Shown: one piece after another, positions 8,947-19,598 of the stretch
How the letters are laid out: each line of letters opens with the position of its first letter
Position numbering within the stretch: the stretch's first letter is position 1
Assembly (NCBI RefSeq): GCF_013408745.1
Contig: NZ_JACCBJ010000001.1
Coordinates: 868,001 to 932,000 of the forward strand
DNA from: Leifsonia soli
GTDB taxonomy: Bacteria > Actinomycetota > Actinomycetes > Actinomycetales > Microbacteriaceae
Direction: 5' to 3'
Length of the DNA: 64,000 bases
Position numbers and translations under genes: made by a program
The notes under the pieces: generated by a model
What the model was told of the DNA's origin: nothing
What the model saw: only the letters and a program-made list of their open reading frames with translations
Databases searched by the model: none

Positions 8947-9393
8947 TCAGGGGACGAGATCGTAGGTGACCCACTTGGTCTTCTCAGCGAACCTGTCGTA
9001 CAGGCGCCGCGCCGTCTCGTTGTCCTTCGCCGTGACCCACCGGACGACCGAGAGCCCGCGCTCCTTGGCGCTCTCCCGCAGGGCCTCCAGCAGGGCGGAG
9101 CCGGCTCCGGCACCGCGCGCGTCGGCGCTCACGAACAGGTCGTCGAGGTACAGGCCCTTGCTGCCGTTGAGGGGACGCACGAACTCGCGTACGTGCGCGA
9201 GGCCGATCGGAGTGTCCTCCTCGTCGACGGCGAAGTACGCCTCCAGCTCGTTGTCCGGGTCCGAGATCCAGCTCCACACCAGCAGGGCCTTCTCGTCGGT
9301 GACCGGACTCTCGTAGAAGTCGCCGTAGCCCGCGTAGAGGTCGAGCCAGGTGAAGAACTCGTTGTCTCGTACGCGCCGGACGCTCGCCGTCAT
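8947..9393 (-). CDS. GNAT-family N-acetyltransferase (copy B)
   Basis: A 148-residue paralogue of the neighbouring acetyltransferase. The acetyl-CoA motif is SADARGAGAGSALLEAL, and the C-terminus ends KTKWVTYDLVP where copy A has RTSWVTYEIDL. The ATG overlaps the valS stop by 4 nt and is preceded by GAGGAGG inside valS. It is therefore cotranscribed with valS, and copy A follows 70 bp later. Confidence 0.85.
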   Translation of the reverse strand: MTASVRRVRDNEFFTWLDLYAGYGDFYESPVTDEKALLVWSWISDPDNELEAYFAVDEEDTPIGLAHVREFVRPLNGSKGLYLDDLFVSADARGAGAGSALLEALRESAKERGLSVVRWVTAKDNETARRLYDRFAEKTKWVTYDLVP

Positions 9394-12008
9394 CGTGCCT
9401 CCTCGGTCGGGGTCGCGGCGAGCAGGATATCGGTCACCTGCAGCTCATCGGCGGAGGCGAACCGCAGGTCGGCGATTCTGCCGACGGAGCGGAGGTCTCC
9501 GGCTGCGGACTCCACGGCGGCGATCTCGACGGCGGGGCCTGCGATGACGGCCGAGTCGACCGGGGTGCGCTGCGACGCCTTGGCGGCCGTCTTCGCCCCG
9601 CGGATGCCCGTCAGGGCGCGGCCGACGATGGCGAGGACCTCGCGGTCCGCGCTCCAGTCCAGAGCGACCTCTCTGGCCTCGGGCCAGGGCGCGACGTGCA
9701 CAGAGCCCTCCTCGGACCAGCTCCACGCCTCCTCGGCCGCGAAGGGCAGAACGGGGGCGAGCAGGCGCAGGAACGCGGAGAGCGCGACGCGCAGCGCGAC
9801 GACGGCGGAGGCCTGCTCGGCACCCGCCTCTCCGTATGCACGCTCCTTCACCAGCTCCAGGTAGTCGTCGCAGAACGTCCAGAAGAACGGCTCGACGATC
9901 TCCAGCGCCCGGGAGTGCTCGTAGTTCTCCAGCGCCGCCGTGGCGTCCGCGACGACCCCGGCGAGGTTCTGCAGCATGCTGCGGTCGAGCGGGCTCGTCA
10001 CCCGATCGAGGTCGAGCGACGCGGGCGCCTCGAACCCCAGGATGAACTTGGCCGCGTTGAGCAGCTTGATCGCCAGGCGGCGGCCGATCTTGATCTGCGT
10101 CGGGTTCTGCGGGTCGAAGGCCGCGTCGGTGCCGAGCTTGCTGGAGGCCGCCCAGTACCGCACCGCATCGGAGCCGTGACGCTCCAGGATGTCGGCGGGC
10201 GTCACCACGTTGCCCTTCGACTTCGACATCTTCTTGCGGTCGGGGTCGACGATGAAGCCGGAGAGGGCGGCGTTGCGCCACGGCGCGACGTCCGCCTCCA
10301 GCTTCGCGCGGAGCAGCGTCGAGAACAGCCAGGTGCGGATGATGTCCTGCCCCTGCGGGCGGAGGTCGAACGGGAACACGGCGTCGAACAGCTCGTCATC
10401 CCGCATCCAGCCGCCGGCCAGCTGAGGGGTGAGCGAGGACGTCATCCAGGTGTCCATCACGTCGTGCTCGCCGACGAACCCGCCGGCCTGCCCGCGCTGC
10501 GCCTCGTCGAACCCGGGCGCGGTGTCCGACGACGGGTCGACCGGCAGCATCTCCTCCGACGGGAGGATCGGCTGGTCGAAGAGCGGGTTGCCGTCCGCAT
10601 CGAGCGCGTACCAGACCGGGATCGGCACGCCGAAGAAGCGCTGGCGCGAGATCAGCCAGTCGCCGGTGAGGCCGTTGACCCAGTTCTCGTAGCGGACGCG
10701 CATGAAGTCGGGGTGCCAGTCGATCTCACGGCCGAGCTCGATGAGGCGCGCGCGCAGCTCCTCGTCGCGGGCGCCGTTCTTCACGTACCACTGGCGGGTG
10801 GAGACGATCTCGAGGGGCTTGTCGCCCTTCTCGAAGAACTTCACGGGGTGCTGGATGGGCTTGGGCTCGCCCTCGAGGTCGCCGGAGGCGCGCAGCAGCT
10901 CCACGACGGCCTGCTTGGCCGAGAACACGGTCTTCCCGGCGAGCTGGGCGTAGGCCTCCCTGCCCGCGTCGGACGTGATCACCGCGGGCGGCTCGGGGAG
11001 GATGCGGCCGTCGAAGCCGATGATCGCCCGGTTGGGGAGATCGAGCTCGCGCCACCAGGTCACGTCGGTGATGTCGCCGAAGGTGCAGATCATGGCGATG
11101 CCCGATCCTTTGTCCGGCTGGGCCAGGTGGTGGGCGACGACCGGAACCTCCACGTCGAACAGCGGGGTGCGGACGGTCGTGCCGAACAGGGGCTGGTAGC
11201 GCTCGTCGTCGGGATGCGCCACCAGCGCCACACAGGCCGGCAGCAGCTCGGGGCGGGTGGTCTCGATGGAGACCGGGCCGTCGGCGCCGTGGAAGGCGAC
11301 GCGGTGGTACGCGCTCGGCTGCTCGCGGTCCTCGAGCTCGGCCTGGGCGACGGCGGTACGGAAGGTGATGTCCCACAGGGTGGGCGCCTGCGCCTGGTAC
11401 GCCTCACCACGCGCGATGTTGCGCAGGAAGGCCAGCTGGGAGGTGCGGATCGAGTCGCGCCCGATGGTCCGGTAGGTCTGCGACCAGTCGACCGAGAGGC
11501 CGAGGGTGCGCCAGAGCGCCTCGAACTGCTTCTCGTCCTCCTCGGTCAGGCGCTCGCACAGCTCGATGAAGTTGCGGCGCGAGATCGGCTTCTGGTCGGC
11601 GGCCTTCGTGCTCTTGTTGTCGCCGCCTTCGAATGGCGGCTCGAAGTCGGGCTCGTAGGGGAGCGACGGGTCGCAGCGCACGCCGTAGTAGTTCTGGACG
11701 CGGCGCTCGGTGGGAAGGCCGTTGTCGTCCCACCCCATCGGGTAGAACACCTTCCGCCCACGCATGCGCTGGAAGCGCGCGATCACGTCCGTGTGCGTGT
11801 AGCTGAAGACGTGGCCGATGTGCAGGGACCCGGAGGCCGTCGGCGGCGGAGTGTCGATCGAGTACACGCCGTCGCGCCCGGCGGCGAGGGCGCCTGCGCG
11901 GTCGAACTCGAACGTGCCGTCCTGCTGCCAGCGATCCCCCCACTTCGACTCGAGACCCTCCAGCGCGGGCTTGTCCGGTACGCGAGCGGCGGGCGTGTTC
12001 TCGCTCAT
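9390..12008 (-). CDS. valS: Valyl-tRNA synthetase
   Basis: Class I synthetase of 872 residues that charges tRNA-Val. The HIGH motif is His63-Ile-Gly-His66 and KMSKS is at 593-597. The segment between holds the editing domain, and the C-terminal part carries the anticodon-binding helices. The length matches actinobacterial ValRS. The frame is open far upstream to 13016, but the ATG at 12008 has GGAGGACCCCT before it. No T-box is visible in the 116 bp upstream. Confidence 0.97.
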   Translation of the reverse strand: MSENTPAARVPDKPALEGLESKWGDRWQQDGTFEFDRAGALAAGRDGVYSIDTPPPTASGSLHIGHVFSYTHTDVIARFQRMRGRKVFYPMGWDDNGLPTERRVQNYYGVRCDPSLPYEPDFEPPFEGGDNKSTKAADQKPISRRNFIELCERLTEEDEKQFEALWRTLGLSVDWSQTYRTIGRDSIRTSQLAFLRNIARGEAYQAQAPTLWDITFRTAVAQAELEDREQPSAYHRVAFHGADGPVSIETTRPELLPACVALVAHPDDERYQPLFGTTVRTPLFDVEVPVVAHHLAQPDKGSGIAMICTFGDITDVTWWRELDLPNRAIIGFDGRILPEPPAVITSDAGREAYAQLAGKTVFSAKQAVVELLRASGDLEGEPKPIQHPVKFFEKGDKPLEIVSTRQWYVKNGARDEELRARLIELGREIDWHPDFMRVRYENWVNGLTGDWLISRQRFFGVPIPVWYALDADGNPLFDQPILPSEEMLPVDPSSDTAPGFDEAQRGQAGGFVGEHDVMDTWMTSSLTPQLAGGWMRDDELFDAVFPFDLRPQGQDIIRTWLFSTLLRAKLEADVAPWRNAALSGFIVDPDRKKMSKSKGNVVTPADILERHGSDAVRYWAASSKLGTDAAFDPQNPTQIKIGRRLAIKLLNAAKFILGFEAPASLDLDRVTSPLDRSMLQNLAGVVADATAALENYEHSRALEIVEPFFWTFCDDYLELVKERAYGEAGAEQASAVVALRVALSAFLRLLAPVLPFAAEEAWSWSEEGSVHVAPWPEAREVALDWSADREVLAIVGRALTGIRGAKTAAKASQRTPVDSAVIAGPAVEIAAVESAAGDLRSVGRIADLRFASADELQVTDILLAATPTEEAR

Positions 12009-12124
12009 AGGGGTCCTCCGAGTCGATATGTGCGGCACCGTGTCCACGGGGTGCCTGAGTGTGGGATCCCCTCCAGCGTACCGAACCTCGGGTGCGAACG
12101 CGTCGCCGCGCGCGCTCTGCCGGG

Positions 12125-13447
12125 TCAGACCTCGTCGACGATGGGTGTCCTCCGCGCCGCGAACAGCGCCGCCACGAGGGTGATCGCCGACATGACGACG
12201 AGCACGATGCCCGGGTGCCACCACGCGTTGCCGGTGGCCTGGCCGAAGATCAGCGTGAGCGCGGGGACGAACGAGGTCAGCAGCGCCGCGAGGCTGTAGG
12301 CGACCGACAGTCCGCTGTAGCGCACCTCGCTCGGGAACAGGTCGGACATCAGTCCGCCGAGCCCCGCCCAGGACAGGGTGGGCAGGATGCCGCCGATGAT
12401 CATGCTCCCGACCAGGATGCCGAACGACGCGTACTGCAGCAGGAAGTACATGGGGAAGGCGACGATGAGCGTGCCGACCGCGCCGATGGCCACGACCTTC
12501 GCCGACCCGATCCGGGTCGCCCACAGGCCGAAGAGCGGGATGGTGACCAGCTGCAGCAGGCCGCCGATCGTCGTGGCGACCAGCAGATCCTGGTACTGGA
12601 AGCCGAGCACCGACGTGCCGTAGTCGACCATGTAGGTGTTCATCAGCGAGTAGGAGCCGATGCCGAGCACGGCCGCGCCGATGCCGATGACGAAGCCGGA
12701 GGGCGCCTTGCGGAAGACGTCGATCACCGGGAAGCGGTCGCGGGTGCCGGTCTCCAGCAGCTTGCGGAACACGGGCGTCTCGTCGATCGACCACCGCAGG
12801 TACAGCGACACGAGCAGCAGCGGGAACGCCGTCAGGAAGGGGATGCGCCATCCCCACGCCGCGAGGTCGGCCGACGACATGGTGAGGGTGAGCACGATGA
12901 ACACGACGGCGCTGAGGATGGAGCCGACCGGCGACCCGAGCTGGGGGAGCGCTGCGTAGAACCCGCGCTTCTTCGGGTTGGCGTACTCGGTGGCGAGGAG
13001 GATCGCTCCACCCCATTCGCCGCCGACCGAGAAGCCCTGCAGCAGGCGCAGCAGCACGATCGCGATGGCGCCGAACCAGCCGGCGGCCGCGTAGGTCGGG
13101 AGCAGGCCGACGAGCCCGGTGCTCAGCCCCATGAGGAGGATGGTGATGAGCAGGGTCGGGCGGCGCCCGATCCGGTCGCCCAGGTTGCCGAACACCACCG
13201 CGCCGATCGGGCGGATGACGAATCCGGCGGCGATGGCCAGGAACCCGGCGAGCGCGCCGCCGAACGCGCCGAGCGGCGCGAAGAACAGCGGCCCGACGAA
13301 GAACGCCGCGAAGTAGGCGTAGAGGTAGAAGTCGTACGACTCGAGCGCCGTTCCGACGAACGAGGCGATGGTGACGCGTCGCGCGGTGCCGGGGGTGATG
13401 CCCGGGCGGTCGGTCTCGCTGCGGACGGGGCTGGTGGTGGTTGTCAC
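12125..13447 (-). CDS. MFS transporter of the metabolite:H+ symporter (MHS) type
   Basis: A 440-residue membrane protein. FVGTALESYDFYLYAYFAAF, the loop GNLGDRIGRRPTLL and LLQGFSVGGEWGGA are characteristic of the MHS group (ShiA, ProP and dicarboxylate relatives), which import organic acids or betaines with protons. GTG start with GAAGGACACCC before it. It is divergent from a TetR gene across 66 bp that contains a perfect 6-1-6 palindrome, so TetR probably represses it. The substrate is not evident. Confidence 0.88.
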   Translation of the reverse strand: MTTTTSPVRSETDRPGITPGTARRVTIASFVGTALESYDFYLYAYFAAFFVGPLFFAPLGAFGGALAGFLAIAAGFVIRPIGAVVFGNLGDRIGRRPTLLITILLMGLSTGLVGLLPTYAAAGWFGAIAIVLLRLLQGFSVGGEWGGAILLATEYANPKKRGFYAALPQLGSPVGSILSAVVFIVLTLTMSSADLAAWGWRIPFLTAFPLLLVSLYLRWSIDETPVFRKLLETGTRDRFPVIDVFRKAPSGFVIGIGAAVLGIGSYSLMNTYMVDYGTSVLGFQYQDLLVATTIGGLLQLVTIPLFGLWATRIGSAKVVAIGAVGTLIVAFPMYFLLQYASFGILVGSMIIGGILPTLSWAGLGGLMSDLFPSEVRYSGLSVAYSLAALLTSFVPALTLIFGQATGNAWWHPGIVLVVMSAITLVAALFAARRTPIVDEV

Positions 13448-13474
13448 GGGTGTCCTTCAGAACGGATTAATATG

Positions 13475-13487
13475 TGGACCGGGTCCA
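13475..13487. promoter_or_regulatory. TetR-type operator palindrome
   Basis: TGGACCGGGTCCA, 6-bp arms around one base, lies between the divergent MHS transporter and TetR genes and overlaps AT-rich stretches that could be the two -10 regions. Confidence 0.65.
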
Positions 13488-13513
13488 ATAATGGCATGGG
13501 AGGGGAACGCACG

Positions 13514-14131
13514 ATGACGCTGCCGCATTCCCCGCGCCCATCGGGCTCCGGCCGGCCCCGCTCGTCCTCGCGGGAGATGCTGGCCGAAGCGGCGGCCGAG
13601 CTCTTCCTGGAACAGACCTACGCCGGGACGACGGTCGACGACATCGCCCGCCGCGCCGGCGTCAGCCGCGCCACGTTCTTCAACTATTTCGGCTCGAAGA
13701 GCGACCTGCTGTGGCTGGAGGTCGATGAGGCGCTCGCCGCATTCGACACGACCCTCGCGGCCGTCCCCGCGGACCTGCCGCCGATGGATGCGGTGCTCGA
13801 CGCGGTCACCCGGCTCGCGGACGCCTTCGGCCCCGGCCGCCTGCCGCTCGCGGTGACGCAGGTGGACCTGATGGGAACGGACGCCGAACTGCAGGCCTCG
13901 GCCCTCCCACGGTTCCTGGCGCTCGTCCGCAGCCTCCAGTCGTTCATCGCGGCCCGCGCCGGCTCTGCGCCCGACGCGCTGCTCCCGCGCGCAGCGGCGA
14001 CGGCGGTCGTCGGCGCGGCCGTCTCCGCTGCGGCCGCCTGGGCCCGCGCCGGTGTCCGCCGCGGCGCCCTCGCGCCGCTCGTCCGCGCGGCCGTCGCTCC
14101 GGTCTGCGCCGGCTACGCCTCCGCCCTCTGA
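13514..14131 (+). CDS. TetR-family transcriptional regulator
   Basis: A 205-residue repressor-like protein. The N-terminal helix-turn-helix reads EQTYAGTTVDDIARRAGVSRATFFNYFGSK, typical of TetR. The remainder is the ligand-binding helical domain, Ala-rich at the C-terminus. ATG 13514 is chosen because GGGAGGGG lies 8 nt before it; an ATG at 13496 has no ribosome site. It is divergent from the MHS transporter. Confidence 0.9.
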   Translation: MTLPHSPRPSGSGRPRSSSREMLAEAAAELFLEQTYAGTTVDDIARRAGVSRATFFNYFGSKSDLLWLEVDEALAAFDTTLAAVPADLPPMDAVLDAVTRLADAFGPGRLPLAVTQVDLMGTDAELQASALPRFLALVRSLQSFIAARAGSAPDALLPRAAATAVVGAAVSAAAAWARAGVRRGALAPLVRAAVAPVCAGYASAL

Positions 14132-14184
14132 GGTGCTCGCAGTTGCGGCGCCCATCGGCGTGTCGGCCGCACCTGCGAGCACCT
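14131..14184 (+). terminator. Long hairpin after tetR
   Basis: AGGTGCTCGCAG (14131-14142) pairs perfectly with 14173-14184, and TGCGGC (14144-14149) with 14166-14171, with a one-base mismatch between the two stems. The apex contains CGGCGTGTCGG, also found in the hairpin at 56350. The first base is the last base of the tetR stop codon. Confidence 0.75.
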
Positions 14185-14208
14185 CGCGAAGCTGGGACGG
14201 ATCGGGCA

Positions 14209-14214
14209 TAGAAT
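14209..14214 (+). promoter_or_regulatory. -10 element of the ileS transcript
   Basis: TAGAAT, which would place transcription start near 14221, just where the T-box leader begins. Confidence 0.5.
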
Positions 14215-14220
14215 GGGTGC

Positions 14221-14434
14221 ACAGGCAGTGATCCGGGTATCGCCGGGGAGTCTTCGGAAGAACGGCGACCGCGCGAGCGGCGCTCAGTAGAACCGAACGG
14301 GACCGGCCCGTCACAGCCGAAGAATGAGAGGCTCTGTCCGCCACCGGCGGCGGGCGGGGCAAGCGGGGTGGTACCGCGACGGGCGTGCGAGCGTCCGGCG
14401 TCCTCGTCGAGCACGAGAACCTGCCAGGAGTGAG
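14221..14434 (+). promoter_or_regulatory. T-box leader (isoleucine), translational type
   Basis: The leader contains the T-box core GGGTGGTACCGCG (14366-14378), which pairs with the uncharged tRNA acceptor end. Two ATC triplets near the 5' end (14231-14233 and 14239-14241) are candidates for the Ile specifier. The short first stem and the absence of a terminator before the gene fit the actinobacterial ileS T-boxes, which control access to the ribosome site (CCAGGAG, 8 nt before the ATG). I infer translational control; I cannot fold it here. Confidence 0.9.
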
Positions 14435-17400
14435 ATGCCGTACCCCAAGTCCGCGCCGGACTCGCCGCACGACGGCGAGCAGCAGCGCGCCGACGTGCAG
14501 CCCCGTGACGTCGTTGCGAGCCCCGCCTTCCCGGAGATCGAGACCGACGTCCTCGCGTTCTGGGACCAGGACGGGACTTTCCGCGCCTCCATCGACAACC
14601 GCGCCGACGCCGAGGAGTGGGTCTTCTATGACGGCCCGCCGTTCGCGAACGGGCTCCCGCACTACGGTCACCTGCTGACCGGGTACGCGAAGGACGTCTT
14701 CCCGCGGTTCCAGACGATGCGCGGCAAGAAGGTGGAGCGCCGCTTCGGCTGGGACACCCACGGCCTGCCCGCCGAGCTCGAAGCCGAGCGGCAGCTGGGC
14801 ATCACAGACAAGGGCCAGATCGAGGAGATGGGGCTCGCCGCGTTCAACCAGGCGGCGAAGGACTCCGTGCTCCGGTACACCCGCGAGTGGCGCGAGTACG
14901 TCACCCGGCAGGCGCGCTGGGTCGACTTCGACAACGACTACAAGACGCTCGACACCACGTACATGGAGTCGGTGATCTGGGCGTTCAAGCAGCTCCACGA
15001 GAAGGGCCTCGCCTACGAGGGCTACCGCGTGCTGCCGTACTGCTGGCGCGACCAGACGCCGCTGTCGAACCACGAGCTGCGGATGGACGACGACGTCTAC
15101 AAGATGCGTCAGGACCAGACCGTCACCGTCACCTTCCCGCTGGTCGGCGAGAAGGCCGAGGTGCTCGGTCTGACCGGAGTGCGCGCCCTGGCCTGGACGA
15201 CGACGCCCTGGACGCTGCCCACCAACCTGGCGCTCGCGGTCGGCCCCGACATCGAGTACGCCGTGCTGCCCTCCGGCCCGAACGGCGCGGCCGACTCCTC
15301 CGGCGACCCCGACCGGGAGGTCTTCAGCGGCCGTTACCTGCTCGCGAAGGATCTGGTCGGCAACTACGCGAAGGACGTGGGCTACGACACGCCCGCCGAC
15401 GCCGTGGCCGCGATCACCGGCACCGTCCGCGGCGCCGAGCTCGACGGGGTCGAGTACGACCGGCTGTGGGACTACTACGCCGACACCGAGAAGTGGGGCA
15501 CGCAGAACGCGTGGCGGATCCTCGTCGACGACTACGTCACGGTCGAGGACGGCACCGGGATCGTCCACCAGGCCCCCGCCTACGGCGAGGACGACCAGCG
15601 GGTCACCGAGAAGGCCGGCATCCCGGTCATCATCTCGGTGGACGACGGCGGGCGCTTCCTGCCGGACGTGCCCGATGTCGCCGGTCTGCAGGTATTCGAC
15701 GCGAACAAGCCGCTGACCCGGCTGCTCAAGGAGCAGGGCCGGCTGCTGCGCCAGGCGAGCTACGAGCACTCATACCCGCACTGCTGGCGCTGCCGCAACC
15801 CGCTGATCTACAAGGCGGTTTCGAGCTGGTTCGTGCGCGTCACCGACTTCCGCGACCGGATGGGCGAGCTCAACCAGGAGATCACCTGGGTGCCCGAGAA
15901 CGTCAAGGACGGCCAGTTCGGCAAGTGGCTGGCCGGCGCCCGCGACTGGTCGGTGTCGCGCAACCGCTACTTCGGTTCGCCGATCCCGGTGTGGAAGAGC
16001 GACGACCCGGCGTACCCGCGCGTCGACGTCTACGGGTCGCTTGCGGAGCTGGAGCGCGACTTCGGCCGTCTGCCGCTCAACGCGGCGGGGGAGCCGGACC
16101 TGCACCGTCCCTTCATCGACGAGCTCACGCGCCCGAACCCGGACGACCCCACCGGGCGGTCGACGATGCGCCGCATCCCGGATGTGCTCGACGTCTGGTT
16201 CGACTCCGGCTCGATGCCGTTCGCGCAGGTGCACTACCCGTTCGAGAACCGCGACTGGTTCGACAGCCACAACCCGGCCGACTTCATCGTCGAGTACATC
16301 GGGCAGACCCGCGGCTGGTTCTACCTGCTGCACACGCTGGCGACGGCGCTGTTCGACCGCCCGGCGTTCAAGAACGTCATCAGCCACGGCATCGTGCTGG
16401 GCAGCGACGGGCAGAAGATGTCGAAGTCGCTGCGCAACTATCCCGATGTCAACGAGGTGTTCGACCGCGACGGCTCCGACGCGATGCGCTGGTTCCTCAT
16501 GTCGAGCCCCGTGCTGCGCGGAGGCAACCTCGTGGTCACCGAGGAGGGCATCCGCGAGGGCGTCCGCCAGGTGCTGCTCCCGCTGTGGAACACGTGGTAC
16601 TTCTTCTCGCTGTACGCCAACGCGACCGGATACGAGGCCACGCGCTCCACCGCGTCCACCGACGTGCTCGACCGCTACCTGCTCGCCAAGACGCGCGACC
16701 TGGTGGAGGCCGTCACCGCCGACCTGGAGGCACTCGACTCGACGCTCGCCGCCGCCAAGCTGCGCGACTTCGCCGACGTGCTCACCAACTGGTACGTGCG
16801 ACGCTCGCGCGACCGGTTCTGGGAGGGCGTGCGTGAGGATGGCAGCGGAACCGAGGCGTTCGACACGCTGTACACCGTGCTCGAGACGGTGACGCGCGTC
16901 GCCGCGCCCCTGCTGCCGCTCGTCAGCGAGCGGATCTGGAAGGACCTCACCGGAGGCCGCAGCGTCCACCTCACCGACTGGCCGGAGGCCGCCGAGTTCA
17001 CGGCCGACGACGCCCTGGTGGATGCGATGGACCGCATCCGCGCCATCAGCTCCACGGCGCTGTCGCTGCGCAAGCAGGCCGGCAAGCGCGTGCGGCTGCC
17101 GCTGGCGTCGCTCACGGTGGTCGCGCACGACGCCGCGGCGCTCGGACGCTTCGAGGGCATCCTGCGCGACGAGCTGAACGTCAAGGCGGTCCGGCTGGTC
17201 GAGCTCGAGGAAGACAGCGCCGCCCGGTACGGCATCACGAGCAAGCTGACCGTGAACGCCCGTGCGGCCGGTCCGCGCCTCGGCAAGCAGGTGCAGCAGG
17301 TCATCCAGGCCGCCCGGGCGGGCGACTGGACGGAGGCGGACGGGGTGGTCACCGTCGGCGGCGTCGAGCTGGTCGAGGGCGAGTACGACCTCGTGCTCGA

Positions 17401-17800
17401 GACCGCATCGGACGGCGACGGCACCTCGGCGCTGGCACTGCTCGCCGGCGGCGGGTTCGTGCTGCTCGACACCGCGATGACGCCGGAACTCGAGGCGGAG
17501 GGGCTGGCGCGCGACATCATCCGCGCCGTGCAGGACACCAGGAAGGCGGCGGGGCTCGACGTCAGCGACCGCATCCGGCTCGCCCTCTCGTTCGAGCACG
17601 AGGACGACGCGCGTGCGCTCGGCCTGGCGGCGGACGTCGACATCGCGACCGAGACGCTGGCCCTAGCCGTGCAGGTGTCGGCCGCGGGAGCATCGACCCG
17701 GGAGCGGCCTGCGTACGAACAGCAGTTCGGCGCCGGGCAGTTCGCCAACGCCGGCGCCTTCACCGTCGGCGTCACCAAGCTGAACGAGGAGGAGTCGTGA
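14435..17800 (+). CDS. ileS: Isoleucyl-tRNA synthetase
   Basis: Class I synthetase of 1121 residues that charges tRNA-Ile. The HIGH motif reads His76-Tyr-Gly-His79 and KMSKS is at 661-665. The long C-terminal region and the overall length match the actinobacterial (eukaryote-like) IleRS type. The start ATG follows CAGGAGTGAG. The frame is open upstream to 14324, but that part is the T-box leader. The 3' end overlaps folC by 4 nt (GTGA). Confidence 0.97.
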   Translation: MPYPKSAPDSPHDGEQQRADVQPRDVVASPAFPEIETDVLAFWDQDGTFRASIDNRADAEEWVFYDGPPFANGLPHYGHLLTGYAKDVFPRFQTMRGKKVERRFGWDTHGLPAELEAERQLGITDKGQIEEMGLAAFNQAAKDSVLRYTREWREYVTRQARWVDFDNDYKTLDTTYMESVIWAFKQLHEKGLAYEGYRVLPYCWRDQTPLSNHELRMDDDVYKMRQDQTVTVTFPLVGEKAEVLGLTGVRALAWTTTPWTLPTNLALAVGPDIEYAVLPSGPNGAADSSGDPDREVFSGRYLLAKDLVGNYAKDVGYDTPADAVAAITGTVRGAELDGVEYDRLWDYYADTEKWGTQNAWRILVDDYVTVEDGTGIVHQAPAYGEDDQRVTEKAGIPVIISVDDGGRFLPDVPDVAGLQVFDANKPLTRLLKEQGRLLRQASYEHSYPHCWRCRNPLIYKAVSSWFVRVTDFRDRMGELNQEITWVPENVKDGQFGKWLAGARDWSVSRNRYFGSPIPVWKSDDPAYPRVDVYGSLAELERDFGRLPLNAAGEPDLHRPFIDELTRPNPDDPTGRSTMRRIPDVLDVWFDSGSMPFAQVHYPFENRDWFDSHNPADFIVEYIGQTRGWFYLLHTLATALFDRPAFKNVISHGIVLGSDGQKMSKSLRNYPDVNEVFDRDGSDAMRWFLMSSPVLRGGNLVVTEEGIREGVRQVLLPLWNTWYFFSLYANATGYEATRSTASTDVLDRYLLAKTRDLVEAVTADLEALDSTLAAAKLRDFADVLTNWYVRRSRDRFWEGVREDGSGTEAFDTLYTVLETVTRVAAPLLPLVSERIWKDLTGGRSVHLTDWPEAAEFTADDALVDAMDRIRAISSTALSLRKQAGKRVRLPLASLTVVAHDAAALGRFEGILRDELNVKAVRLVELEEDSAARYGITSKLTVNARAAGPRLGKQVQQVIQAARAGDWTEADGVVTVGGVELVEGEYDLVLETASDGDGTSALALLAGGGFVLLDTAMTPELEAEGLARDIIRAVQDTRKAAGLDVSDRIRLALSFEHEDDARALGLAADVDIATETLALAVQVSAAGASTRERPAYEQQFGAGQFANAGAFTVGVTKLNEEES

Positions 17801-19164
17801 CCGACGAGGACGACGAGCGCGAGCGCGCCGACGCCGTCTACCAGGCGCTTCTTGCGCGGGTCGGCGAGGGGGCTCCGGAGCGGCGTCTCGACGCCACCCG
17901 GCGCGCCATGGAGCTGCTGGGCGACCCGCAGCGGGCGTACCCGATCATCCACGTGACGGGCACCAACGGGAAGACGTCGACCAGCCGCATCGCGGAGAGC
18001 CTCCTGCGCGCCTACGGGCTGCGCACCGGGCTGCTGACCAGCCCGCACCTCGTCCGCTTCAACGAGCGCATCGTGATCGACGGCGAGCCCATCGCCGACG
18101 AGGCGCTGGTGCGCAACTGGGAGGACATCAGCCCGTACCTCGAGATCGTGGATGCGGAGCTGACGGAGGCGGGCAAGGCGCCGCTGACCTTCTTCGAGGC
18201 GCTGACGGCGCTGGCGTTCGCCGCGTTCGCGGACGCGCCCGTCGACGTCGCGGTGATCGAGGTCGGCATGGGCGGCGAGTGGGACTCCACCAACGTCGGA
18301 GACGGCCAGGTGGCGGTGTTCACGCCGATCGCCCTCGACCACACGAAGGCGCTCGGCGACACCGTCGAGGAGATCGCCCGCACCAAGTCCGGCATCGTGA
18401 AGCCGTCGGCCGATGTCGTCTCGTCCGCGCAGACGCCCGAGGCCGACCGCGTGCTGCGGGATGCCGCGCTGCTCACCGAGTCGACCTTTGCCGAGCAGCC
18501 GGGCGACTTCGACGTCGCGTCGACGCGCGTCGCGGTCGGCGGCCAGCTGGTCACGGTGCGCGGGCGGGCCGCGACCTACGAGGACGTCTTCCTCCCGCTC
18601 TACGGCGACCACCAGGCCCAGAACGCGGCCGTCGCGGTCGCCGCGGTCGAGACCTTCCTGGGGCGCGGGACCCAGCCCCTCAACCCGGCGCTCGTGGAGG
18701 AGGGGTTCGCGACCGCCACGTCGCCCGGGCGCCTCCAGCTGATCGGCATCGAGCCCAGCATCCTCGTCGATGCCGCGCACAACCCCGCTGGCGCCGAGAC
18801 GCTCGCCGAGGCGCTCCGCACGTACTTCGACTTCGACGAGATCACCTTCGTCATCGGCATCCTGGGCGACAAGGATGCGCGCGGCGTCATCCGCGCGCTC
18901 GCCCCGGTCGCCACGCAGTTCTTCGTCACGCGACCCGACTCCGATCGGGCGAGGGAGGCGGAGGACCTGGGCGACCTGGTGCGCGAGGAGGTCGGCGACG
19001 AGGCGACGATCGTCTACTCGGACGCCATCGACGCGCTCGAGTCGGCCCGCGACTGGGCCGGCGAGGAGGGCAGGCGCGCGGTCGTCGTGGCCGGCAGCAT
19101 CGTGCTGGTCGGCCAGGCGATGGCCTATGCCGAGGAGCAGGAGTGGAAGAAGGCGGCCACGTGA
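17797..19164 (+). CDS. folC: Folylpolyglutamate synthase / dihydrofolate synthase
   Basis: ATP-dependent ligase of 455 residues that adds glutamate to dihydropteroate and to folates. The Mur-ligase-type P-loop is [10 protein letters not shown] (54-63). [14 protein letters not shown] is a family motif, and [10 protein letters not shown] marks the second domain. GTG start overlapping the ileS stop by 4 nt; its own stop overlaps the next gene by 4 nt. Confidence 0.95.
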   Translation: MTDEDDERERADAVYQALLARVGEGAPERRLDATRRAMELLGDPQRAYPIIHVTGTNGKTSTSRIAESLLRAYGLRTGLLTSPHLVRFNERIVIDGEPIADEALVRNWEDISPYLEIVDAELTEAGKAPLTFFEALTALAFAAFADAPVDVAVIEVGMGGEWDSTNVGDGQVAVFTPIALDHTKALGDTVEEIARTKSGIVKPSADVVSSAQTPEADRVLRDAALLTESTFAEQPGDFDVASTRVAVGGQLVTVRGRAATYEDVFLPLYGDHQAQNAAVAVAAVETFLGRGTQPLNPALVEEGFATATSPGRLQLIGIEPSILVDAAHNPAGAETLAEALRTYFDFDEITFVIGILGDKDARGVIRALAPVATQFFVTRPDSDRAREAEDLGDLVREEVGDEATIVYSDAIDALESARDWAGEEGRRAVVVAGSIVLVGQAMAYAEEQEWKKAAT

Positions 19165-19598
19165 GCGAGGCCGGGTCCACCGGCGGGGCGCCCGAGCAGG
19201 GGCCGTCCGGCCGCGCTGGCCGGCCGCGCCGTCAGCGTTCGCTGCGCGAGCTGCTCGGCTCGATCGTCCTCGGCTTCGAGCTGCTCGTCGTCTTCCTCGG
19301 AGCACTCGTGCTGTTCGGCCTGGGCTCGCTGCCCGCCGCCGTCGCGCTCGGCGGGGGAGCGGCGCTGATCGTGCTGATGATCGTCGCGATCGGGCTGCTG
19401 CGGAACACCGTCGGCGTCGTCCTCGGCTGGATCGTCCAGGTCGTGATCGTCGCCGCCGGACTGCTCGTCCCCGCCTTCTTCATCGTCGGCGCGATCTTCA
19501 CCGCCATGTGGGCGTACTGCATGATCGCCGCCGCGCGCATCGACCGAAACAACCGGGCCGCGAGCGCCGCGGCCGACAATGGAACGGAGAACCCATGA
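19161..19598 (+). CDS. DUF4233 membrane protein
   Basis: A 145-residue protein with a basic Gly/Arg-rich N-terminus and about four membrane segments from residue 33 on (VLGFELLVVFLGALVLFGLG onward). The family sits between folC and ndk throughout actinobacteria, and that position is what identifies it. Its function is unknown. The GTG start and the stop each overlap the neighbouring genes by 4 nt. Confidence 0.85.
   Translation: MSEAGSTGGAPEQGPSGRAGRPRRQRSLRELLGSIVLGFELLVVFLGALVLFGLGSLPAAVALGGGAALIVLMIVAIGLLRNTVGVVLGWIVQVVIVAAGLLVPAFFIVGAIFTAMWAYCMIAAARIDRNNRAASAAADNGTENP

Noticed and set aside
9696..12299. 867-codon open frame antisense to valS
   Set aside because: Shadow of valS; composition is typical of antisense high-GC frames.
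15770..17599. 609-codon open frame antisense to ileS
   Set aside because: Shadow of ileS with no recognisable motif.
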